Assembly: GCA_020086605.1 (NCBI GenBank) | Contig: JACBWW010000016.1 | Coordinates: 14,549,408-14,613,407 of the forward strand | Length of the DNA: 64,000 bases | DNA from: Lanius collurio | Taxonomy: Eukaryota; Chordata; Aves; Passeriformes; Laniidae | Direction: 5' to 3' | Shown: positions 39,201-50,300 of the stretch, one piece after another | How positions within the stretch are numbered: position 1 is the first letter of the stretch | Layout of the letters: every line of letters begins with the position of its first letter | Position numbers and translations under genes: made by a program | Notes under the pieces: generated by a model | The model's input: only the letters and a program-made list of their open reading frames with translations | Databases searched by the model: none | What the model was told of the DNA's origin: nothing

Positions 39201-42200
39201 TATAGCTTTAGGCTGCTTATTGTTATATATTATTTTGAGTAACATCTTCATAATGTCTTTTGGTGGAGGTTGTTTCTATCATTTGAAAGTACTGCTTGTT
39301 TTGATGTAATGTAGAATCAGAAAGATAAAATGCTGTTTCCAGAAAACTGATTTCTTGCTAATGTAGTTAATGTGAAGCTCAGTATGTGTGGGAAGAGATG
39401 CTGGCATACTCTAGATGTGATAGACTGCTGAATATAATTTGTTAAATGAAATTCATCCCTAATTTAGTAATACTATGTTAGGAAGTGATTTATTTTCTAT
39501 GTGGAGATTATCCAAAATCTTGATAATCTGGTGTCTGTGTAGATTCTTTTCAGAGGTGCTAATTTTTTTGTCTTGGGCAATACTTCTGTAAGGGATTAGA
39601 TTCTGTTTGCATAAAAAGCTGCTGCTTTCAGTTTTTAAAATGTACTGTTTTAAGTAACATTCCATTGCTCTGCAGAGAATTTAAGAACTGCTGTTTTATA
39701 CCACAGAGATCCATCAGTTTTATTTATTACTTTGGGCAATTCTATGTCACATTTGCTCTTGTAAATGGCAACTTTGCTAATAGCAGATGATGTCTCAGAA
39801 GTAGTTTGGGGATTTACTGAAGTATGGTACTAGAGAGTGCTCCTGCTATCAGATATCCACAGATGAAATATCTGAACACTGGGAAGAGCTGGAATCTTTA
39901 TCACTGCAGTATCATCGCTGGACATGCTGATTGACAGATGAGACTCAGAAGAACAAGAAGAGAATAGATTATTTCTCTTCAGTATGAAGATGATTTGTTA
40001 TACTCTAGATCAGATGAACACACTGTTCTGTTTTCTAGGGTTGAATGGTTGTGGTAGACTTTAGATATTCCCCGTTTTCATGAAATAGTAACATCAAATA
40101 ACTATTGGAGACTTCTTCTGTTTCAAGAGTCCATTCTCCCCCACCCCCAGTACATGATTATTTTTTTTATTTGTTTAATGTTGCGTGTAATGTTAATTTA
40201 TCCATCTTAAGTTCCAAATACATCATTCCACCACAGTTACAGCAGAGGCTTCGGTTGCTTTGCTGCTTTCAGGTGTGATACACACCCAGTATGTTCAGGT
40301 ATCGACTGCATCTTTTCACTGTCTCTTTTCTAGCTTAGGGTCACATGGAACATACTTTTAACTGTATCCATGTTTCTGAATTCCTTTAAACAGTTGGCCT
40401 CATACTTGACTCCCAGATAGACAGTACCAGTGTAACACAGTAAAAAAATCGGTTATTCTGCATATTTAGGAAGGGTTTTCCTCGTGCTGCTGTCTTTAAC
40501 TGTTGGGTTTCATCTCTATGTAAATGTTTGTTTGTTGCTAGAAGTTTTCATGCACACAGTTCACATTCAGTAACTTCACTAAATAGGCTTGTGGTTAAGT
40601 AAAAATTCTAGCATAATGGGAGTACAGTGTGTTTTGGTAGACTGCCTGAAGCTGAGTAAGTTTAAGGGTTCTTAATGCAAAAATGCGTACCCTGACATAC
40701 ATCCTATGTGGTCATGAAATTCCTGATTGTTTGTAAGATGTACAGACAATTTCTGCAAGCAGTTGAACTTCAGTCTCACTCTGAAGATTGTCCATACTGA
40801 TGAGTGTGTGACCATTTCTGGTATGGTTTCAACAGCAACATTTGCTCACTGGCTTCTTACCCAGGTCCTTTCCCATAAGAGACACATTCAGAGTCCCTTA
40901 CTTATTTCACAGCTCTGTCTGCATTACACTCTATTTATTTAACCTGTAACTTCTTGATTTTTAGTAGGCTCTACAAACCATAGTGTGTTGTTTCTTGGCT
41001 GATTATTGCTCGTCAAACTTGCAGTCTTTATTGCAGTATTCCACTATTCTTTCTTAAATATTGATGTGGTTCCCTGAAGAAAGGCTTTTAGACCTAAAAG
41101 CTTATTTAGTTTCTCTTGCACTCCTAATTCCAGCTCATAAATAGCTTCTAAAATGAGTGGTGTCCAAAACATTAAATTACTGTTCCATTGAATTTCTCTG
41201 CTACAGAAGATGTGGTTGTTCTAAGTGAAAAATGTCATTGTAATTGGTTATGCAATGTAAAGGAATAGCAGTTAATTTTCAAGACAGTTTTTCCAAGGAA
41301 ACTTCTGGGGAAAATTATATAATTGTTCGCTTGTTAAGCCCCTGTGAATGTTGTTTTCTAGGTTTTAAACGTTATTAAGGTGCAGTCATTTCACTGTATC
41401 CTGATTAAAGTTTCCTGGTTTTTTTTTAAATTATTATTCCCTCCTCCATCCCTGCAAACTGCTACCAAACAAAAAATCCTGACAAGGTAAAACTTTTCTT
41501 TTCTTACCCGCCTTGGTTTCTCCTCTTTGATATTTACACAATGTTCTTGCTGTGTCTAAAATGCTTTAGCTGTCCCCAAAGGCAAATAGACACAGCAGGG
41601 GTTGTGACTTTCCCACTGAGTGTGAAAAAAGGTTGTTTTGGGTGAAAGACAATCAGGAGAGATGAGGTGTACAAATCTGGCAAAATACTGGCATCACAAT
41701 TCCAGCCATTCCTCAAACAACTTATTCATGTGTTCTTTACTTAGGACTGATAAAGTAATTAAAAATGTTGAGATTAGGGCACCTTCTGATTGACTCACTG
41801 TTATATTTTGTTTAAGTGTTTTGTTTAAATGTTTTTTTGTTTAAATGTGTTTTGTATTTTTACCAAAGTTACTGAGCTTTAGTATTTTTTTGGGATATGT
41901 TGTTCTTTTGCAAAAATTTGTCAAAATCTGTCATACTTTTGGGGTCTCCATACAATATGGATTTAGTAATGTGCATTTTCAAGTGGTTGTCTTTACCTTC
42001 TTGTTCTTCCATTCTTTATCTGTCTTATTATGATGTTAGTTCTCTGCTGTTTGTTAAATTGAGAAATCCCACTGAATAAATGAAATCTGATTTGATTTAG
42101 TTATCTACATAATAGAATTTATGGTATTTCATGTAGCATTACTGTAGAAACATCTTCTATTACTGAATTTCACCGCAATTAAACATAATTAATCTCTTCT

Positions 42201-44336
42201 CCTCTTACGTAGCTCAGTTTGTATTTTGAATTGGCAACTTAATGGTGAATTAATTTTCTGTTCTTACCAGTATGAAATCCTAACTAGGTTGAAAGTAAAG
42301 ACATTTTCCAGTAATCTAAATATAAAAGCTATGTAGAATGAAGAATAGAGAGGAACCTGTTAGCTTGTGTTTTGCATCATGAAGTTTTGAATTGTCAAGA
42401 TGAAAATAAGCTCACTTTTATGAAGTCAATAGAATATGAAGAAAGCTTCAATAACCACTATTCTTTAGTGAATTATGGTGCCTTTGTAGTACTAGATGTT
42501 GTTAAAGGTGATTGCTGGTATGTTTTTTCAAGTAGTAACTTGGTCATTGCCACAAATGCCCAACTTGGAGATGACTGAAAGTGTTGTGTGACTTTTGGGT
42601 CTATAGATGTATTTCTGTCTTTCAGTATCCAAGATACTTCTCTTCCACTACAAATGAAGTGCTATACACTGTTTTCCTTGGATAAAGAATAGGTTTAATG
42701 TGAGCTCTGGAAAGTGTTGTGTCCTGTTGTGTAGATGGAAGCTATTCAAGGATTTGGAGCCAATATAACTTTAGAGTTCTGCTCAGTTAATTAAAATTAA
42801 CAGTGTACCTAATTATAAAATACATTGGACAATGCATTTCATAATTCATGAGTTGTAGTAATACCTTTCACTACTTGTTTTCTTATGTCCCTTCAAATAC
42901 CTTCTGAAATTTGAACACTCTAACACGACTCTGGTGAATTCATTTGCTTGCACATTTAGTGTAATACAGTGAATCACTTAGAAACTACCATGAAAGGTGT
43001 TTTACATTTGAAACCTAAATTAGCATTTCACATACTTAATTACTTTATAGCATATCGTTCTTCCCTTATGTAGGACACTTTTAAAATGGTTAATTTCTTC
43101 TTAAAAAAGCTGTTACTCTTTATATGTCCTGTTGCATTCTTCTTCATTTTCAGTGTAGTAATTTAAATGTTGACATCTTTGTCTTTTTCTCAACAGTTTT
43201 CAAAATCTTGTTAATGTGATGGCATAAACTAGTAAAGCATTTGGATTACATGATGGATATCAGAAATGTTGATTGATATTATTTGAGTGGTACAGTAAGA
43301 GTCTGCTGCATGAAATGCCAGAAGTTTACATTTCTTCTAGTTTTGCAATGGTAAGTTTTTTTACATTTGTACTGAGGAAATAATAACTTTTTATCTTGTC
43401 ATGTAAGGTGTATTTCCTTAGAAAGTATCATATCAGCAAATCAGTAAAGATTTCTCTCTTGCATAAGATAGTCTGCTGAGCTCAGCAGTAATTACTAACC
43501 AAAGTAGACATTTCTGTTTGGTTTAGGTTATTTTTTGGTATTGATTTGAAATGTCAGTTTCTCACCCCTAATGTGTGCTAGCTTTAATTAGAACAACCTA
43601 GGGGAAATGGAATATGTAAATAAACACTGGTTTTCATGTTTGGGTTCAACCCCAAATGAGATCACTCTCCAGATGGTATTGAGCTTGTGTGCAAAGAGGG
43701 AGAATATGCAGGCAAGTTTATCCATGTGGAAAATAGGTATGAAAACCATTATGGAAAACACATAGTGTTTTGCTCTCTTCAATCAGCTGCTGATGTTTGA
43801 CCATTTTCTGCTTGACGTATTATTTATATTTTCTCTTAAGGCAAAGTACACTGGAGAGCTCTCAATTATTTAATTTTAAGTGGACAGAATGAAAGTTAGT
43901 GCTGCAGCATCTCATTAGATGTATTTTCAGGAATACAAACTGCATTCATGTAAGGCAGCAGGAATAGCTAACAAGTAGGAGGGTTATAGCAGCAGAAATA
44001 AATTGCAGTTTTGAGAACATTTGAAATTTTCACTTTATGATTGTTTTCTTTCTTTGTTGCACAAAATGATGTGTTGTTGTACACAGCTGTGTATAGAGCT
44101 ATACCACGTGTACACAAAATTATGTGCTTTCTTCTACCAAGCAATACTTTTAAGCTACATTGCTTTCCTTAAGAAATACTACTTGCATTATGAATTCCTA
44201 AACATAGAATATAGTAAATACTGCTAGTTGTTAAGCAGAATTGTATTGATTGGGAGTGTACTGGTCTTGTCCAATTCTCTTTTCTTTTCTAGGACCCTCT
44301 GACACTGAAATAGTAGATATGGGAGAATTTATGTTC

Positions 44337-44351
44337 TTTTTTTTTTTTTTT
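44337..44351 (+). repeat. Poly(T) run (15 T)
   Basis: A simple homopolymer in the ZZZ3 5' intron, followed by ccttctttgc. Confidence 0.9.
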
Positions 44352-44869
44352 CCTTCTTTGCTGAAAATGAAAAACACCTCTTGAAACAATTTTCTCCATT
44401 TGTTATTTTCAGCATTTCTAAGTAATATGTGAAAGGTTTGATTCCATATTTTAAATCTGTAGTCTTGACATCATATAACAATTGAATGGGTATGTATAAT
44501 CTGGAATTATGGTAGATGAAAAAGGGAAGGTATGCCATTATGCACAAATGTGAATCTATTCCATTAACATGGCTATTATGACAGATCTGTGATATGCAGT
44601 TTGACACATTGAACTTCTAAAGATTAAATGAATAGAAGGGTAAGACTGAACTGATTTATCTTAAAAATTACTTTGAGATACTGGGCAGGTCAAGTACTCC
44701 TGCATTTCACCCTGAAATGTGACATACAGGCACTCTGAAATGAGATGTTTCATAGATATCTTTGAATGTGAATTTACTTAAATCTGATGTGAATGGTGAT
44801 TCATCTCACAAACTAAGAGACTTGGGAAACAGCCTTCCAGTGCCTCAGAGGAGATTACTGACAGAGCCA

Positions 44870-45139
44870 GACTGCTTATTGTCATAAGTGATACAGAAGT
44901 AGGAGAGGCCCCACCTGGGTAAAAGAAAAAATATTTTTGTTTTAAGGACAGCTAAACACTGGAACAAGTTGCCCATAGAAGTTGTGGAATATCTGTACTC
45001 AGTGTTTTTCAAGACCCAGCTGGATAATGTCCCATGTAACTAAATCTGAATTTAGGCCTCGTGTTCATTTGAATGGGAGGTTGGATAGGATTGCCTCCCA
45101 AAGCCCTTTCCAGCTGGAGTGATTTCATGATTCTGATTC
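44870..45139 (+). mobile_element. CR1 LINE fragment, 3' region
   Basis: Typical CR1 wording, including aacactggaacaagttgccc, agaagttgtggaat, tttttcaagacccagctgga, gggaggttggataggattgc and ccctttccagctgg, ends in a degraded octamer tail (atttcatgattctgattc). It is a sense-strand copy in the ZZZ3 intron, 0.6 kb before the first coding exon. Confidence 0.85.
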
Positions 45140-45752
45140 AGAAATTTTATTTTATTTCATTTTTACTGATAATAACTGTAAGTATTTTTTAGTGGTGTGC
45201 TTTATTTTTTTTTAATTCCCTGCTAAATTAGAATTGCAGTTCTGTTTTGTTATTTATGAGAGATTTGTTTTTGCTTTTAGCAACAACTGAGTAAGCAAAT
45301 GCAATTTTAATGGTTTACTTCTTAGTTTGTGAAACCATGTAACTGGAAGCTGTGGGATATTAAGAAGGCAATCTCATACCTTTTACTAGAACAGACACAT
45401 TTAAATAATAATACCAATACATTATAACATATGTACAATACATAAAAATAGTGTATTTTAGTAACTAGAGCCTAACTGGGACATTCCAGCCTTACATAAG
45501 GCATAAATATGAGCAACACTCACACAAGTACTAAAGCCAGAATAACCACAAATACCAAGTCAGCTACTTTGTAGCTGAGATGGAAAAATTTAATGCACTA
45601 AAGGAATACCATGGGAAGAAGCAGTATAAATACATTGAATGGGCTTATTCAGTTTTGCATTGGTATATTTGGGACAATACATTCTTCACATTTGCTGTGT
45701 CTCTAGGTGTTTAAGTATTTTTCTGACTGTTTTTGTTTACATTTTTTCAAAG

Positions 45753-45803
45753 GTTTCCCAGTGAGTGGATCACGATGAACATACTTTAGGGACTCGCCAT
45801 AGT
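45753..45803 (+). promoter_or_regulatory. ZZZ3: ZZZ3 5' UTR segment with a 4-codon upstream ORF
   Basis: A short uORF (ATG at 45775, stop TAG at 45787-45789) encodes only MNIL and ends 14 bases before the main ATG, in a different frame. Its start context is weak (C at -3), so leaky scanning or reinitiation could let ribosomes reach the main start. Whether it limits ZZZ3 translation is inference. Confidence 0.7.
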
Positions 45804-47314
45804 ATGGCTGCTTCTCGATCTACTCGTGTTACAAGATCTACAGTGGGTTTAAATGGTTTGGATGAAAATTTTTGTGGTAGAACATTAAGGAACCGTAGTA
45901 TTGCTCATCCAGAGGAAGTCTCACCCCATCCTCCAATCCGATCCCGGTCACCAAAGAAGAGGCCAGAGTCTGCACAAACTCAGAAGGGCAGCAACGGTGG
46001 CAGAACTACTGATCTGAAACAGCAGAGTGCTCGGGAGTCATGGGTGAGCCCTAGAAAGAGAGGGCTGTCTACTTCAGAAAAAGATAATGGTGATAAACAA
46101 ACTGTGGAAAACAGTGAAAAAAAACAAGCAGAACCTGTTTCACCAGTTTTGAAAAGAATTAAGCGCTGTCTACGTTCAGAGGCACCCAACAGTTCCGAAG
46201 AAGACTTGCCTGCTAAAGCAGAGAAGGAGCCATTGGAGCATAAAAGCTTAGTGTCAGACAGTGATGCAGCCTCCACGGGGACTAAGCGAGCTTGTCGATG
46301 TCTTATATTGGATGATTGTGAGAAAAGGGAAGTTAAAAAGGTGAATGTCTGTGCAGAAGGGTTTAATAATTCTGCAGTAGTTGAAGAGGTTGCAGGTTAT
46401 CAGACTGTCAATGGAGTTGGTGAGAGAGACTCAAATTCTCCTAACTGTGATGACTGTCAGCTTGATGGGAATGCTAAGCAGAACAGTGCTGGTTCCCATA
46501 CGCCCAAGGACAAAACGGTAGCAGAAAATGGAAACTCATTTGCCCATTCTTCGTTGTTGCTTAATAGCAGCAAAGAGGACAGTGTTGTAGACCATTATGT
46601 GCCTTGCACAAACTCTCAAGAACAGGTAAAGGTAGAGGACCACAAAACAATAAATGACTGCTTGCCTGAGGAGCATGCTAATCAGGCATATGAGCCAGCT
46701 GCAGGGTCCTTTTCTGAAATCCAGTCATCTTTGTTAAGGGATTCGGAGGAGGAGGTGGATGTTGTGGGAGATAGCAGTGCCTCTAAGGAACAGTGTGCTG
46801 AAAACACCACTAGCAACCTGAATACTCACCATGACAGTGCATCAATCTCAGGTGAACCTGAACCACATTCTTCAGTGCTGAACTGTGTTTCAGCTCAGAT
46901 GACAAATATGTTGGAACTTCAAGAACACAGATACACGTTGAGAACTTCACCACGAAGGGCTGCCCCTGCCAGAAGCAGCCCTACTAAAAATAACTCTCCT
47001 TGTAGAGAAAACGGACAGGTTGAGGAAAATAATCTTAGTCCTACTGAAAAGAATGTACCTGTAGGTATTAATAATATCAATGGATCTCCCAAAAAGTCTG
47101 AAGAAATCAAACAGAATGAAAAAGAGAGAAATAGTAATACAGGAGATCATGGGAGTGATGGACTAAGAAAGCCACTGTCTGAGTCTAGGCTTGTTGCTGG
47201 ATTTGTACCATCTGCCAAAGAGAGTGCCAACATCCACACTGCAGAGGAGGATGAGGAAGAGCCTGATGTGTATTACTTTGAATCAGATCATGTGGCATTG
47301 AAACACAACAAAGA
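45753..47314 (+). CDS. ZZZ3: ZZZ3 first coding exon (large), CDS from 45804
   Basis: The acceptor ttttttcaaag precedes 51 bases of 5' UTR. The start ATG at 45804 gives [18 protein letters not shown] and has a strong context (A at -3, G at +4). An in-frame TGA at 45762-45764 closes the frame upstream. The exon encodes 503 full codons, more than half of the protein, with no intron. It ends two bases into an Asp codon before the donor gtatgt at 47315. Joined to the next exon this gives HNKDYQRLLQ, the conserved ZZZ3 reading. Reading on instead gives EYV and a stop. Confidence 0.95.
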
Positions 47315-50300
47315 GTATGTGTAACTATGGTAACCATGAATTCTGCTTTTGTTTCTTACCAAAAATATATTATTATTACTAAAATCATTAAGTATTTAAC
47401 ATACTTCCACAAAAATTTGTGCTTTATAATTTTCATACTCTTCAGTCTTCATTTTCCTTGTTTCTACCTCAAACAAAATTAAACTCTAATATGCAGTATG
47501 GTACAGCAATGTGGTTTATACATTTCTAGCAATTGGAATTCTTGAGCCAGAACTTGGGTTTTTGAGTTTTTTGTCGGGTTTTTTGTTTATTTAAAAATGC
47601 ATCTGTTATATATTTTCTCTTAAAAACTGGCTATGAGGAAAACCAAAGGATACCAAACCTTAAATGAGATTTCAGTCATTTGTCAGCATATCCAGTAGAC
47701 ACTGCAGGTACAGCTTATACAATTATCCTCTGTACACAGAAGTTAAAGTTAGGTACTTTTTTCAGAGTGTCATGGGAAAGAACTCAGTGTTATTGTGTTC
47801 AGGAAGATTATTGATCAAGTGCAGCAACTTTCTCCTGAGTAAATTATGTCTAAATTGCTATTTATATTCTTTATATGTAAATACAGACATGTACAAATGG
47901 TGATGATGATGATGATTATAAAAGAGCTCTAACTTGTTTTTATATTTATCATCTGAATGTCTGTAAGTAGAACTGTGGTAATTATACCTTGTGCAAGAGA
48001 TTTTTGAAACAAAAGGGCATTCACTGAAGAAAGTTTACATGGAGAAATTTTGTCTTCAACTAGTAGATGAGGACACAGTCTTTTATTTCACAGTCTTTGT
48101 AATGCTGTTTTGACTCCTCTGTTTTGCTGTTTAGTAGGTGTTCTCTGTGTTGTTGTGAGTTCTGAAAGGCCAAGTGCAATTTGCTTCATATGAAGGGCTG
48201 AAGCACTGGAAGCAGTTCAGTGTAAATGTAATGAATGTTCACAGCACAGTTACTGTGAATATGGGCACAAGGCACAGATGCTTGTTTAATCCAGTATGAC
48301 TGGATTTTTTTATATTAGAGTTGCATTATTTATATAGTGAAGTTTTGTTCAGTATTAGATATGAATAAATAATTTTAATCAGAAAATTCTGAATTTGAGC
48401 ATGGGTTGGACAAAGTAGGATTTCAAAGTAATGATCAAGTATTTGCAGCTTCAACCATCAGTCTAAAGTGGACACTTTTGCCAGTAGATAGAAAGAAAAT
48501 TGCTTTTCCTTAAATTATAAATGGGAAAAATGGACTGTTGTCTTTTGACTCCTTAGGATGATTTTGGATCTGTATGTAAGATGACTTCATCTGATACTAG
48601 TACACAGGTGCATTAGTAATGCGGTGTAGGGGGGTGTATTTTTTAGGAAAAATACTGTAAAAATAACAACAGTTTTTTCTGCTCTTAAATACAGACCTAA
48701 ATTGTCCTTGAAAATTTCAGATGTGTGCCCTAGTGTTAGCTTTTGAACATACACAGTTCTGAAGAAATGGGTAGTTGTTGTTCAGATTGGCAGCCTATTT
48801 GTGACAACTTGTTGGGGAGCTTTTGAAATTGCAAGTAAAGGACCTGGTAGCTTGCTCCCAGCTTGTTTCCTGAATGCAGAATTCCAAAAGAAATGGTTAT
48901 TGATTTTATCCTGTCTTATATTTCTGTTTTCCCAAAGGGAAGCATGCTACTGGAGGGAGGGAGTGTTAGCCATATCTTTCCTTAATTTAAAAAAAATTTT
49001 GATAGAACTGGAAAATTACGGGCCATCCTTTTTTGTTGTATACATTTGTAATAAAGTAAGCCTGGTATTCTGGTGGTTCTGCATGGTAATAGGGTGCTTC
49101 TAAAGAGCTTAAGTGAATGTTTTGACGTATGAGTGCAATTGTCATTTATGCAGAATTTCATAGTTCAAGAATAAATCAAGTGCAATACACTATATCCTCT
49201 ATCCAGTTTTAAAAATAGCAAAGTTCATTAGAGGATACTCTTAATTCATGTGTTACAGTTTTTGAATAGTGTCTTAATTATACCCTTATTTAATCTCATT
49301 TGGTATTTATTTTCTAAAATGTTAAACTAAAAAAAATAAAACAGCCAGTTTTAGCTGAAATGTATTTGCTGATTGGTCAGATGCAAAGAATTCCAGAGCT
49401 CCCATGCTGTTAAGGTAGGTGTAGCTGGAGATAGAGGGTATTTGTTTGTCGTAGTTCTGCCTAAGCCAAATGTTCTGGTGTTCTACATATCAGATCTTCA
49501 AATGGTACAGTTTTTTTTTTCTCTCCTTCTTCTGTTTGGGATTATTATGGGTGATTTTTTTCTCTAGTTTATGTTTCTGTTCTCTTTTAAAAGCCAGTTC
49601 AGAGAGACAGTAGCATTTTGGCTAGGTTGAGGAGGCAGACTTCTCCAAGAAGGCATTAGTATAATTCTTTGGATGTTCCATGGCAGAAAAAAAATACATT
49701 CCTCTGTGTCACAGAAGCAATTTTATATGGCTGTAAACTTCTGCTATTTCTGGTTACATTACATAGCTTGGTGACATACACATTCATACAGTTGATTTTC
49801 ACTCTTCAAGAAATTGTTTTGGCATTGATGAAATATTAATATACCAAAACTTTTAAGAGCTGTTGATAAGACTGGCTATAAGAAAGAAACCTAAATGTAT
49901 ATTGTTGTATTTCTGTATGAACTTTGTTGCCTTTTTAATCTTGACATGTTTAAACAACATTCATATATTAATATTTCTGGGAAAACTGGATGACATAATA
50001 GGAAAAATAACCGTCACAGGTTGTGGAATATTATTATTCAGAGAGAAGGCTGAAATGATGGATGTTCCCACAACTTCTTTATTAAAATAGATCTGTCCTA
50101 CAAAGACAGAGATGGGTTCTCTTAAGCAGAAATTTTATCACAACATAGACATTTTTGTAGATAACAGGCTGATCTGGGGGTTGTATAGTTGTAAAGTGTT
50201 AATGTTTTCTGTTGGTACACACATAATTGGAATTTTTGTGTATTGTAATTGCTCTCAGAAAAGTATGGTTTGGTGCATATTTGAGGATTTTGCTTCTGTG

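Larger units (their letters stand above)
20476..45752 (+). other. ZZZ3: ZZZ3 5' non-coding intron region (25 kb)
   Basis: This is AT-rich sequence between the CpG island and the first coding exon. It holds decayed CR1 copies (24.5-25.3, 30.3-30.8, 35.4 and 44.9-45.1 kb), homopolymer tracts, and one coding-like frame at 34805-35023. Other 5' UTR exons of ZZZ3 may lie here, but non-coding exons cannot be recognised by eye. The rest shows nothing I can support. Confidence 0.7.

Noticed and set aside
45765..45803. Upstream extension of ZZZ3 by 13 residues from a GTG at 45765
   Set aside because: GTG is not a normal eukaryotic start here; the first in-frame ATG is 45804 with a strong context and it matches the known MAASRST N-terminus.
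47313..47324. Ending ZZZ3 at the TAA after EYV
   Set aside because: Splicing at gtatgt (47315) to 60687 restores the conserved HNKDYQRLLQ reading and the right phase.
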